Positions 25,894-35,661 of a stretch of DNA of 64,000 nucleotides are shown piece after piece. How positions within the stretch are numbered: position 1 is the first letter of the stretch; every line of letters begins with the position of its first letter. Both the position numbers and the translations under genes were made by a program. The stretch is from Bacteroidales bacterium. Its GTDB lineage: Bacteria; Bacteroidota; Bacteroidia; Bacteroidales; F082. A model generated the notes under the pieces. It saw only the letters and a program-made list of their open reading frames with translations. It had not been told where the DNA came from and did no database searches. The DNA lies in the NCBI GenBank assembly GCA_017553625.1, contig JAFZKP010000035.1:30488-94487 (forward strand). Direction: 5' to 3'.

Positions 25894-28800
25894 ATGAAAA
25901 AGATATTTGTAGCCATCATAGCATTAGCTATATCATTGAGTATCAATGCACAAAGTTACGACAAACTCTGGAAAGAATACAACGAAAACATGGAAAACTA
26001 CCTACCGGAATCGGCAGGGAAAGTACTCGACAAGATTGAGAAAAAGGCGCTGTATGATAAAAACGAAGTGCAAATTCTGAAAATGATGGCGGAAAGAAGT
26101 AAAATTTTCGCTTTTACAGCTGAAAATCCAAATGACACCATCATAGGTTATTGCAAAGCATATCTGCCAAAGCTTTCAAAAGCTTCGCAAGTATTTATAA
26201 CTGTTTCAATTGCTAAATATACTCTCGACTTTAAACCGGTTTTAGAATTTATCCACGACGACTTCATTAAAAACATCTCGATGAAAGATTACGCGATTCT
26301 TTTTGAAAACGAAGAAAGCGATTACGACTTTGAACTCGAGCCAACACTTTATGATTTTGTGCTGCACAGCCTTATAAATAACTATTGCCCTTACGAAGAC
26401 AAAGTGAAATTGTACCAATATCTTCTTGATTTCGACCTCGAAAACGGGTATATCAAAGCTTATTACAACAACAGAATCAACCGTTTGGGCTATACTATTC
26501 TTAACAAAGAAGGTTTTATTGAATTTGAACAGCTTGCAAAGGAATGTCCTGTCGATGAATTGATTGCAAAGATAAGAGTTCATCAGATAATATATCTTTC
26601 AACAGCTGATTGGGGTCAAGAACCAGATTATGTTCTGGCAAAACAATACTGTGAGGAAGTGATGAAGCTTGTCAATGCTGATCATCAATATTATAGTTAT
26701 GCGGTAGAAACATTACAACACATCAATCAGAAAACGATAAGAATCATGATGCAAAACGCTTATGTGCCAAACACTTACATTCCTGTTGCCTTGACTTATC
26801 GAAACACGACAAATCCTTCATATAAAATATTTAAGGTGTCGGCGAAAGAATTTGAATGGCTTTTAAATCTTTATGATAAAAATTTCCTTAAAGTATTGTT
26901 TGCCAATGAGATACTTGTGGAAAACACAATTTCTTTGCCAGAGGAAACCGACTATTACGAACATTCGACGCTCATTGCACTTCCTCCATTGGAAAAAGGA
27001 TTCTATTACACTGTTTTTTCAACCACCGACAAATTCGACAACCTCGACGACTTGGTTTTCATGGGATTTCAGGTGACCAATTTGAGCTATTTCTACTCGG
27101 AAAGCGAGAATGTTGTTACCATGCACATAGTTGACCGCGAAACCGGACTGCCAAAAAAAGGAGTTACCGCATCTTTTGCAAGACAAGTATATGATTTTCA
27201 AGCACATAAAAACATATTAGAGAATGTTGGTTCGGCTGTCAGTGACAAAAATGGGCTTATCGTCTCCCAACTCGATTTGGACTACAATACTTACGTTGAA
27301 TTATACCATGATGGCGACACAATGCTTTCAATCAAAGCAGACAGAGTTTACAGCGAAAAAAGTGATGAAGAACCTGTCATAAAAACGAATTTTTACACCG
27401 ATAGAGCGATTTATCGCCCAGGGCAGACGGTGCAGTTCAAAGGCATTGTCTATCAGCAAACAGGCAACAAACAAGAACTGCTTACAGATTTTGAGACAAC
27501 GGTTTGTATGTATAGCAATTACCATCTTTTTGACAGTTTAAATATTATTTCTGATGAGTTTGGCTCAATCTCAGGAAGTTTCAACATTCCGAACGATGTA
27601 TTGAACGGAAGATTCTGTATCACAAACGATTATGGCTCACTTAATTTTGTGGTTGAGGAATACAAACGCCCGACATTTGAAGTCACATTCAACACTCCTG
27701 AACAAGAATATAAAATCGGCGACAGTGTGACAGTTACAGGCAAAGTCATGGCACTTTCGGGCTTCGGTCTCGACAACGTGAAATATTCTTACACCGTTTA
27801 CCGAAAATATCAGTTTCCTTGGGGTTTACGCGACATCATGGAGCCAATATCAGACATAATGATTGCATCGGGAGAAGGAAAAACCGACAACGAAGGATGC
27901 TTTGCTATTGATTTTCAGCTGCTTCCAAATGAAAAAATCAAAAAATACGAGCGACCATTTTACACTTATTTAATAGAGGTAAAAGCCACAAACGCGCAAG
28001 GCGAGTCGCAAACCGAAACATTTACGGTGACGGCGGCTTACAACAAATACAACATCAACCTGACAAATAACGAAGCATCAATCGACATTTCCGATTTGAA
28101 AAACATCGAAGTAACTGTGACGAATATTGGCGGCAAGCCAGCAAGTACAAATATCGAATATAAGATATTCAAATTCAACGATTTAGAAAGATTTAAAAAA
28201 CATCTTGAAGACTTCGACCGCCAGATTTTGAGCGATGAGCAGCTTACCGAATACTTCCCGAATTTCGATTACTATGCAGACAAGCATATTAGCAAAGAGC
28301 TTCTATATCAAGGTGTTATATGTGTTGATGGAAATGCAAAACTTCTGCCCGAAGATTTGAAATTAGACCCTTCACAATACCTCATCGAGTTGCAGTCGGT
28401 TGACGACACGCTTTCAATCATTTCAAAGGAATATTTGGTTTACGACCTGAAATCAAATAAATTACCCTGTAAATCAATGTGTTGGACACTCATCGACAAG
28501 ACAACGGCACATAAGGGAGAGACAGTCAATTTTTATGTCGGCTCGTCTTTGGAAAACGCCTCTGCGATAATATTGTTATCGTCTGGCGACAAAATCCTGA
28601 AGATGAAGCGGGTCAAGCTGAATAACAACGTTTATAAGTTTTCATATAAAATCAATGATCTTGATCTGGGATATGTTTATTTCACTGTAAGGATTGTAAA
28701 ACACAATTGTGAGATGAGTTGTTCAAAAAGGGTTGAGATACCATTTGACAACAGAAAACTGAATATTACTTTAAACACGGAGCGTAATAAAATGTTGCCA

Positions 28801-31404
28801 GGTGAGACAGAGACCTGGAGCGTGACGTTAAAAGATTACAAAAACAAGCCTGTCATTGCCTCTCTGATGGCTGGGATGTACGACGCTTCGCTCGACAAAT
28901 TCATCGCTAATCGATGGTATGCGACTAACAGCTGGAATTTCAACAACATTCCTGTCAACTATCATAGAAGCGGCATACATTATGCCGACTATACTTTTAT
29001 GACAAAAAGCGATAGCAGCAAAGAATCATATCTCAGTTCATATTTCTATTGGGATTATTTCAATAATAAAACATATTCTGACAACTCTATTCTACCATAT
29101 TTGGAAAGGCGAGCAGGAGCATCTCTCGATGCCGCATTATGTGTCGTCGACAATGAGGAAGTTGAATATACCAAACAGTCTCTCTTTAGAAAAGATGAAA
29201 GCAATCATGCATCAGAAGAAAAAACAGATGTTCCTGCTGCGAAAATACGCAAAGACTTTAACGAGACAGCATTCTTCTATCCAAACCTGCGGACCGACAA
29301 AAACGGCAATGCGACCTTCACTTTCACCATGCCTGACGCGCTAACTCGCTGGAAATTAAGAATGTTAGCTTATGACAAGGATTTGAAAGTCGGGAGTTTT
29401 GAAAAGGAGTTTGTCACACAGAAGCCTCTGATGATTATGGCGGATATGCCAAGGTTTGTTTACGATGAAGACACACTTTGGATTGCAGCCAACCTAATCA
29501 ATTTGTCGGACGAAGCACTCGCACCATCAGCGAAACTCGAGGTTTTCGACGATGCAGACCATTTTGTCGATTTGATTATTTCCGAACCAAATATTATTAT
29601 GGAGCCGATTCCGGCAGGTCAGAGTCGTAGCGTGAGATGGAAAGTGGCGATGAAGAAAGACTTGAATGTCTTGAAGTTCAGATTCTCAGCAATAACTGAT
29701 GGTTTCAGCGATGCAGAGCAGCACGAGATGCCAGTTTTGAGCACCGACATTTTCATGACGCAGACCTACGCACTCACCGCAAAAGCTCACTCCGTGAAAG
29801 AATACAACTTCGACATAAACCGAAACGGTGAACGCAACCATAAAATAACGCTTCATTTCAATGAAAACCCTTTGTGGACTGCCATTCATGCCATGCCATA
29901 TATCGCGGAAGGCGATGAGAAATATGCCCTGACAGCGTTTTACAGATTTTTTGTCAACAAAATGTCACTGCAAATCATGGAAAGCCATCCTGAAATTGCG
30001 GAAAAGATAGAAAACACTTATAAAAACGACACTTTGTCGGAACTTCAGAAACACGAAGATTTGAAAGCCATACTGCTGCAGGAAACGCCCTGGGTTTTGG
30101 AGGCTGCAAATGAAGCCAAACAACGTGCCAGCATCGTAAAACTCTTTGATTCTGAATCAGTTCTGAAAAACATCGAGTCGGCTCGCGATGTTTTGGCGGA
30201 GAAACAGACCATAAACGGCGGCTGGTCGTGGATGGATGGCATGCCTGAAAGCGAATATATCACACAATACATTTTAAGCGGTCTCGCAAACCTCGGCCTC
30301 GACGACCAAATGACCGAAAACGCATTTCATTTTATTGAAAATCAAATAGTTGAAAGATACCTAAAGCTTGACACACAAAAGAAGAAAAACGATGCCATTT
30401 GCGACTTTATGACGATGAAAGGCCTCTACACAATGAGCTTCTTCAACTATGAAACAAACGATAAATTCAACGAAGCCAAAGCGTTTTTCATTAAAAAATT
30501 ATTCAACGATTGGAAGTTGTATGGAGTTGAAGAACAATCATATATCGCATTGATACTCAATAGAAACAATCATAATAATGTGGCAGATTTGATTGTCAAG
30601 TCGTTGCGCGAGCGTGCAATCAAGAACGAACTCGGAATGTATTGGCGCAACTGCGATTTGATGGCGGAGGTGCGAATTTTGGAGGCGTTCAACGAAATCG
30701 ACCCGAAGACTGAGGAAATCGACGCAATGAGACTGTGGATTCTGACACAGAAACGCACCAATATGTGGGAAAACGAACGTGCCAGCGCCGAAGCAATATC
30801 AGCATTGGTGAATACCGGCAGCGACTGGACTGAAAACGGCGATGTCACGTTGACAATCAACGGCGAAATCGTCAAATCTAACGATACAACGCTTTACGAA
30901 CCCAATGTAAAGACGCGATTCATCACGTCTCTGCCAGTAAAAATTGACAATAACAGCGACCATGTCGCTTGGGGCGGACTCTATCGCCAGTATTTCGTAC
31001 CAATTGACAAGTTGCAGAAACATAACGACGCAATGAAGATTACGCGTGAACTCATTATGTCTGAAAATGTCAAGGTTGGCGACAAAGTCACAGTGAAAAT
31101 CACGTTTGAAAACAACCAAGACATGGATTTCGTGTACCTCAAAGACCTTCGCGGCGCTTGCTTCGAGCCTACAGAGCAACTTTCAAGATACCACTGGAAC
31201 AACGGACTTTGGTATTACCAAAGCACCAGCGACGTGTCGATGGAGTTCTTCTTCGAGCGGCTTCCAAAAGGAAAACACACTGTTTCGTATGATGTTTACG
31301 TCACGAAAGAGGGCAGTTTCAGCGCAGGATATTCATTCATCCAATGCCAGTACGCACCTGAGTTTGGCGCATATTCCAACGGAGCGAGAATCTACATCGA
31401 ATAA
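25894..31404 (+). CDS. Alpha-2-macroglobulin-like protein without thioester
   Basis: A giant 1836-residue exported protein. It has a signal peptide (MKKIFVAIIALAISLSINAQ) ending in a plain cleavage site, not a lipobox. The MG2 region shows YTDRAIYRPGQTVQFKG (near 505), and the A2M core shows FYPNLRTDKNGNATFTFTMPDALTRWKL (near 1130). An alpha-alpha toroid-like part has NGGWSWMDGMPESEYITQYI (near 1445). The bait-release thioester, normally CxEQ after a PYxxE lead-in, is replaced: PYIAEGDEK is followed by YALT, putting Tyr1344 and Thr1347 where Cys and Gln should be. It cannot form the covalent trap, so it is probably a protease-binding or structural periplasmic protein, as in thioester-less bacterial relatives. 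It stands alone; the 3' end overlaps the convergent tolC-like gene by 13 bases. Confidence 0.9.
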   Translation: MKKIFVAIIALAISLSINAQSYDKLWKEYNENMENYLPESAGKVLDKIEKKALYDKNEVQILKMMAERSKIFAFTAENPNDTIIGYCKAYLPKLSKASQVFITVSIAKYTLDFKPVLEFIHDDFIKNISMKDYAILFENEESDYDFELEPTLYDFVLHSLINNYCPYEDKVKLYQYLLDFDLENGYIKAYYNNRINRLGYTILNKEGFIEFEQLAKECPVDELIAKIRVHQIIYLSTADWGQEPDYVLAKQYCEEVMKLVNADHQYYSYAVETLQHINQKTIRIMMQNAYVPNTYIPVALTYRNTTNPSYKIFKVSAKEFEWLLNLYDKNFLKVLFANEILVENTISLPEETDYYEHSTLIALPPLEKGFYYTVFSTTDKFDNLDDLVFMGFQVTNLSYFYSESENVVTMHIVDRETGLPKKGVTASFARQVYDFQAHKNILENVGSAVSDKNGLIVSQLDLDYNTYVELYHDGDTMLSIKADRVYSEKSDEEPVIKTNFYTDRAIYRPGQTVQFKGIVYQQTGNKQELLTDFETTVCMYSNYHLFDSLNIISDEFGSISGSFNIPNDVLNGRFCITNDYGSLNFVVEEYKRPTFEVTFNTPEQEYKIGDSVTVTGKVMALSGFGLDNVKYSYTVYRKYQFPWGLRDIMEPISDIMIASGEGKTDNEGCFAIDFQLLPNEKIKKYERPFYTYLIEVKATNAQGESQTETFTVTAAYNKYNINLTNNEASIDISDLKNIEVTVTNIGGKPASTNIEYKIFKFNDLERFKKHLEDFDRQILSDEQLTEYFPNFDYYADKHISKELLYQGVICVDGNAKLLPEDLKLDPSQYLIELQSVDDTLSIISKEYLVYDLKSNKLPCKSMCWTLIDKTTAHKGETVNFYVGSSLENASAIILLSSGDKILKMKRVKLNNNVYKFSYKINDLDLGYVYFTVRIVKHNCEMSCSKRVEIPFDNRKLNITLNTERNKMLPGETETWSVTLKDYKNKPVIASLMAGMYDASLDKFIANRWYATNSWNFNNIPVNYHRSGIHYADYTFMTKSDSSKESYLSSYFYWDYFNNKTYSDNSILPYLERRAGASLDAALCVVDNEEVEYTKQSLFRKDESNHASEEKTDVPAAKIRKDFNETAFFYPNLRTDKNGNATFTFTMPDALTRWKLRMLAYDKDLKVGSFEKEFVTQKPLMIMADMPRFVYDEDTLWIAANLINLSDEALAPSAKLEVFDDADHFVDLIISEPNIIMEPIPAGQSRSVRWKVAMKKDLNVLKFRFSAITDGFSDAEQHEMPVLSTDIFMTQTYALTAKAHSVKEYNFDINRNGERNHKITLHFNENPLWTAIHAMPYIAEGDEKYALTAFYRFFVNKMSLQIMESHPEIAEKIENTYKNDTLSELQKHEDLKAILLQETPWVLEAANEAKQRASIVKLFDSESVLKNIESARDVLAEKQTINGGWSWMDGMPESEYITQYILSGLANLGLDDQMTENAFHFIENQIVERYLKLDTQKKKNDAICDFMTMKGLYTMSFFNYETNDKFNEAKAFFIKKLFNDWKLYGVEEQSYIALILNRNNHNNVADLIVKSLRERAIKNELGMYWRNCDLMAEVRILEAFNEIDPKTEEIDAMRLWILTQKRTNMWENERASAEAISALVNTGSDWTENGDVTLTINGEIVKSNDTTLYEPNVKTRFITSLPVKIDNNSDHVAWGGLYRQYFVPIDKLQKHNDAMKITRELIMSENVKVGDKVTVKITFENNQDMDFVYLKDLRGACFEPTEQLSRYHWNNGLWYYQSTSDVSMEFFFERLPKGKHTVSYDVYVTKEGSFSAGYSFIQCQYAPEFGAYSNGARIYIE
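30906..30931. repeat. REP-like sequence inside the macroglobulin gene
   Basis: TGTAAAGACGCGATTCATCA followed by CGTCTC is nearly identical to the intergenic palindrome starting at 5045. It contains the arms GACG-CGATTCAT-CACGTC and is translated in frame as part of VKTRFITSLP. Confidence 0.55.
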
Positions 31405-32567
31405 CGATGCAGTTCAAGTAGTGCTTTTTGCAATTCATATTGAATATCAATGACTTTCAACGAAATCTGATGTTGATATTCTGTCTCTATGAGAAAATCA
31501 AAAAGCGTCATCTCGCCCTTGTCAAGCAGTTTTTGCAACAATTCAACGCCATCCGCCTCGCTCATCATAGAGCTCATGGTCGCATAGTTTTCCTGCAGTC
31601 TTTTTGCACGAAGATAAGTGTTGTAAAGCTCGTTTTTAAGCATAACGCGCTGATTTTCAAGCATCGTCTCACTACTTTTGGCACGCAGTTTTGCACTTTT
31701 AACTAAATTTGAATTGCTCCAAAGAGGTAGCGACAACCCGATTTGAGGTCCTTGATAACCGCCATCGGTCTCATCTTCAATAAGATAGCCTATTTTCAAA
31801 CTCGGAATCCATTCAGATTTCTGTAGCTTCACAAGTCGTTGATTTAAAGCGTTTTCCTTTTCAAGATGCACAAAAACAGGATTGTTTGCCTCAACATTTT
31901 TATACCATTCCTCAAAATCGGCTGGCAAAGGCAGATTTGCATACGTATCTTGTTCAAAATCAATGTCTATACCACCATTTAAAACTTTCAGACGACCAAT
32001 TAGGGCATCTTTTTCCAAAATCAGCAAATCGTGTTCATTTTTATGATCGATATATGCAAGTTGTGCCTTTTTGTAATCGATAATCGTGGCTTCTCCAGTA
32101 TCTAATTTGTTTTTATAACTCTCGCGTGTCATCTCGGCGCATCTCAGGCAATGCTTGTTTTCCTCAATCTTTATCTTATTGTAAACCAAATCATTACAAA
32201 GCAACTGGACTTCAAACAAAAACTCATTTCGTTGAACTTCAAACTCAGCGTCAGATACATCATCACTGATTTTGTTGACCTTGTTTTTATTCGAATAAAC
32301 AGTTGGAAAAACTATTTCCTGACTGATTTCCAATGCGATACGACGCTGGTCATTGCCGTTTATGCCCCAATGATAGCCAGCTGCAAGCTCAGGATCCGCC
32401 ATCAAAGGACCGGTGTAGTTTTCCGCTTTATCAGCTTCCACTTGCATCTTCAACGATGACAAAAATGGACTGTTTGCCTCGACCTGGTCAAGGATTGTCT
32501 GATAAGCGTTTTGGGCATTTACTATTGAAATATAAAATACCAATATTATAAAAAGAATCTTTCTCAT
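31392..32567 (-). CDS. TolC-like outer-membrane efflux protein
   Basis: 391 residues from the preferred start at 32567, which gives a signal peptide (MRKILFIILVFYISIVNA) and lies directly after the stop of the RND gene. The frame is open 15 codons further but that would run back into the upstream gene. It has two halves rich in long alpha-helical, Gln/Asn/Lys sequences (FLFEVQLLCNDLVYNKIKI; ENQRVMLKNELYNTYLRAKRL), the duplicated coiled-coil architecture of TolC/CusC, and a GPQIGLSLPLW strand between them. It is the outer-membrane channel of the tripartite pump encoded upstream. The 3' end runs 13 bases into the macroglobulin gene. Confidence 0.88.
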   Translation of the reverse strand: MRKILFIILVFYISIVNAQNAYQTILDQVEANSPFLSSLKMQVEADKAENYTGPLMADPELAAGYHWGINGNDQRRIALEISQEIVFPTVYSNKNKVNKISDDVSDAEFEVQRNEFLFEVQLLCNDLVYNKIKIEENKHCLRCAEMTRESYKNKLDTGEATIIDYKKAQLAYIDHKNEHDLLILEKDALIGRLKVLNGGIDIDFEQDTYANLPLPADFEEWYKNVEANNPVFVHLEKENALNQRLVKLQKSEWIPSLKIGYLIEDETDGGYQGPQIGLSLPLWSNSNLVKSAKLRAKSSETMLENQRVMLKNELYNTYLRAKRLQENYATMSSMMSEADGVELLQKLLDKGEMTLFDFLIETEYQHQISLKVIDIQYELQKALLELHRYSM

Positions 32568-32568
32568 A

Positions 32569-35500
32569 TTACTTGTTTTTATGTATAAGTTCATAAACGA
32601 CCGGAATGACAAAAATATTAAGCAAAGTGGATGTTAACAAACCGCCAAGCACCACGACCGCCATCGGGCTTTGAATCTCGTTTCCCGACTGGTTTCCGTT
32701 GATTACCAAAGGAATAAGCGCCAATGCAGATGTCAGAGCAGTCATTAAAATAGGTGTAAGACGGTCACGCGAGCCTTCGATTATAGCCTGACGCAATGAC
32801 TTGCTTCCGCTTTCAATTGCCTGATAACGGGAAATAAGCAAAATGCCGTTTCGGGTAGCGATGCCGAAAAGCGTAATAAAACCTATGATTGCCGGAATGC
32901 TGATAACTTTTGAAGAGATGTAAATCGCGAGTATTCCTCCTATGATTGACAAAGGCAGATTCAACAGCGTTATTGCCGAAAGCGTTGTGTTTTTAAACTC
33001 GCCGTAAAGCAGGATAAAGATGACCACCAACGCTATCAACGTCATGATTAACAACACCTTGGAAGCGTCTTTCGCACTCTGGAACTGTCCGCCGTATTCT
33101 ATGGTGTATCCCTCAGGCAAAACGATTTCGTCAGCGACTTTTTCCTTTATTTCATTAACCACGCTCACCACATCACGACCGGAAACATTAGCGGAGACAA
33201 CGATTTTACGCTGCACGTTCTCTCTTGAAATGGAGTTCGGACCGCCCACTGAAACGATTTCAGCGACGTTTTCAAGAGGCACCATCGCTCCTGTTTCAGT
33301 GTTTATCATAGCTGATTTCAACAATTCAATATTATTGACATATTCGTCACTATAACGCAATACTAAATCAAAGCTGCGCTGACCTTCGTAAATCTCCGAA
33401 AGCTTCTCGCCAGAGAATGCCGCCTCCACAAAATGATTGAACTCCTCCATCGAAACCCCATAACGCGCCAAGATGTCACGGTTCGGACGAATCTGAATCT
33501 CCGGAGTCTCAACCTGCTGCTCCACACTTAAATCGACAAGTCCCTGAATATCAGCGATTTCATCTTTGATTTTATTCGCCGTCATGAACAATTCGCTGAT
33601 GTCGGTGCCGAAAATCTTGATTGCAATGGCTGCGCGAGTTCCGGTAAGCATGTGGTCGATGCGATGTCCAAGCGGCTGCCCCACAGTCACGGCGATGCCA
33701 GGAATCTCGCCCAGACGATGACGCACCTCAACAAGAAACTCTTCCTGCGAACGATTGTTTAACGTGAAATTGACATCGATTTCTGCGCTGTTTGTAGCCT
33801 GCGAATGCTCATCAAGCTCACCGCGACCTGAACGACGCGCCGTACTGTTTACCTCAGGAATCGCAAGCAGCTCATTCTCAATAACTTTACCAAGTTTATT
33901 GCTCTCTTCAAGCGACACTCCAGGCTTCGACACCGCCGTAATCGTCAGCGAGCCTTCGTTGAAGTCGGGCAAGAAGCTCTGACCCATCGTGAAGAACAAT
34001 ACTAACGAGACTCCAAGCATAGCTAAAGTGCTGAAAATCACTGCCGTTTTGTGATTCAATGACCATTTGAGCGACTTTTCGTAGCCGTTCAAAAGATGAC
34101 GTGTGAGCCAACTTTCCTTATCCTGTTTTTCAAGATATTTCTCGTTTGAAAGCATCATCTTGCAAAGTAGCGGCGTCACCGTCATAGCGACGACAAGCGA
34201 CATCAGCAATGCAATTATATAACTGATTCCCAATGGTTTAAGCATCCTGCCTTCCATTCCCGAAAGGAAAAACAAAGGTGTGAACGCCACTATGGTAATA
34301 AACGTCGCGTTGATGATTGAAGTACGAATCTCGCTTGAACCGTGAAACACCACACTGAAAGCGCTGTCACGTTCTTCTTTAGGTTTCATGTGATTCTGCC
34401 TCAATCGTTTATACACGTTTTCCACATCAATGATTGCATCGTCAACCAAGGAGCCGATGGCGATGCACATGCCTCCTAATGTCATCGTGTTTACATTCAT
34501 TCCCAAAAGGTTGAGAACGATTAAGGTGCCCAGCAGTGAAAGCGGTATCGCAATGATGGAAATCACTGTCGTGCGGAAGCTGCCGAGGAACAGGAACAGA
34601 ATGATTATCACGAAGATAGCACCCTCTATCAAAGCTCTTGCCACATTGTTGACCGACGCCTCGATGAAATCTGCCTGACGGAATATCTTCGTGTCCATCT
34701 TCACGTCTGCAGGCAGCGATTTCTGAATGTCGACAAGGTTCTTTTCAATGTTCTTGGTAACCTCTAACGTATTGATATTCGGCTGTTTGGATATTGAAAG
34801 AATGACTGCGTCATTGCCGTTTCGAGAGGCGTAACCCATCTTCACCGCACTCCCGATAACAATATCAGCCACATCCGACAACACTATCGGCGCACCTGAC
34901 TCATTGAATTTCACAAAAGTGCGTCCAAGCTCCTCCAAATCGTTGGTACGTCCCATTCCGCGCAAGGAATATTCGTTGCCAAAGTCTCTCACCACACCAC
35001 CTACTGAATTGACGCTCATCGACTTACCTACACTTTCAAGCTCATCGAGAGTGACACCGTAAGCATTCATCCTGACAGGGTCGGCTATGATTTGATATTG
35101 TTTGAGGTCGCCACCAATTATCGTCACCTGCGACACTCCGCCCGTTGCCAGAATAGCAGGTTTCACAACCCATTCCGCCAAGGTCCGAAGCTCCATCATG
35201 GAAGTCGTATCCGATTGTAAACCAACGAACAATATCTCGCCCATCACGCTCGACTGCGGCGCCATTACAGGCGTTATCCCTTCAGGAAGCACCTCCGACA
35301 GCGACACCATCTTTTCCGACACAATCTGACGCGCCTTGAACACGTCCATGCCCCAGTCGAACTCCACCCACACAAATGAATATCCCATCATCGAGGCGGA
35401 ACGCACACGACGCACGTTAGTCGCACCATTCATCGAAGTCTCTATCGGGAATGTGACAAGACGCTCAACCTCTTCGGCAGCCATGCGATGCGCATCCGTC

Positions 35501-35649
35501 ATGACGACGACGGTTGGAGCGGTGAGGTCTGGGAAAACGTCTATATCCATTCGGCGCGACGACATGTAGCCGCCGATTATCAGCAGCAGCGCGCCGACGA
35601 GAACCAAAAGCTTGTTCTCCAACGAAAACTTTATGATTTTGTTCAGCAT
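32569..35649 (-). CDS. Heavy-metal RND efflux pump (CusA/CzcA family)
   Basis: A 1026-residue RND transporter with 12 predicted helices and two large periplasmic loops. TM4 carries GSLVDDAIIDVEN (near 400), with the acidic residues of heavy-metal-type RND pumps (here D-D-D-E); the second half has FGIATRNGILLISRYQAIE (near 950). GxxP-like porter-domain motifs are present (VDVFPDLTAPTVVVMT-like N-terminal stretch). It uses the proton gradient to drive cations from the periplasm or cytosol through the adaptor and the outer-membrane channel. The His-rich adaptor suggests divalent or copper-group metals; the exact metal cannot be read. Confidence 0.93.
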   Translation of the reverse strand: MLNKIIKFSLENKLLVLVGALLLIIGGYMSSRRMDIDVFPDLTAPTVVVMTDAHRMAAEEVERLVTFPIETSMNGATNVRRVRSASMMGYSFVWVEFDWGMDVFKARQIVSEKMVSLSEVLPEGITPVMAPQSSVMGEILFVGLQSDTTSMMELRTLAEWVVKPAILATGGVSQVTIIGGDLKQYQIIADPVRMNAYGVTLDELESVGKSMSVNSVGGVVRDFGNEYSLRGMGRTNDLEELGRTFVKFNESGAPIVLSDVADIVIGSAVKMGYASRNGNDAVILSISKQPNINTLEVTKNIEKNLVDIQKSLPADVKMDTKIFRQADFIEASVNNVARALIEGAIFVIIILFLFLGSFRTTVISIIAIPLSLLGTLIVLNLLGMNVNTMTLGGMCIAIGSLVDDAIIDVENVYKRLRQNHMKPKEERDSAFSVVFHGSSEIRTSIINATFITIVAFTPLFFLSGMEGRMLKPLGISYIIALLMSLVVAMTVTPLLCKMMLSNEKYLEKQDKESWLTRHLLNGYEKSLKWSLNHKTAVIFSTLAMLGVSLVLFFTMGQSFLPDFNEGSLTITAVSKPGVSLEESNKLGKVIENELLAIPEVNSTARRSGRGELDEHSQATNSAEIDVNFTLNNRSQEEFLVEVRHRLGEIPGIAVTVGQPLGHRIDHMLTGTRAAIAIKIFGTDISELFMTANKIKDEIADIQGLVDLSVEQQVETPEIQIRPNRDILARYGVSMEEFNHFVEAAFSGEKLSEIYEGQRSFDLVLRYSDEYVNNIELLKSAMINTETGAMVPLENVAEIVSVGGPNSISRENVQRKIVVSANVSGRDVVSVVNEIKEKVADEIVLPEGYTIEYGGQFQSAKDASKVLLIMTLIALVVIFILLYGEFKNTTLSAITLLNLPLSIIGGILAIYISSKVISIPAIIGFITLFGIATRNGILLISRYQAIESGSKSLRQAIIEGSRDRLTPILMTALTSALALIPLVINGNQSGNEIQSPMAVVVLGGLLTSTLLNIFVIPVVYELIHKNK

Positions 35650-35661
35650 GACGTCAATTTT

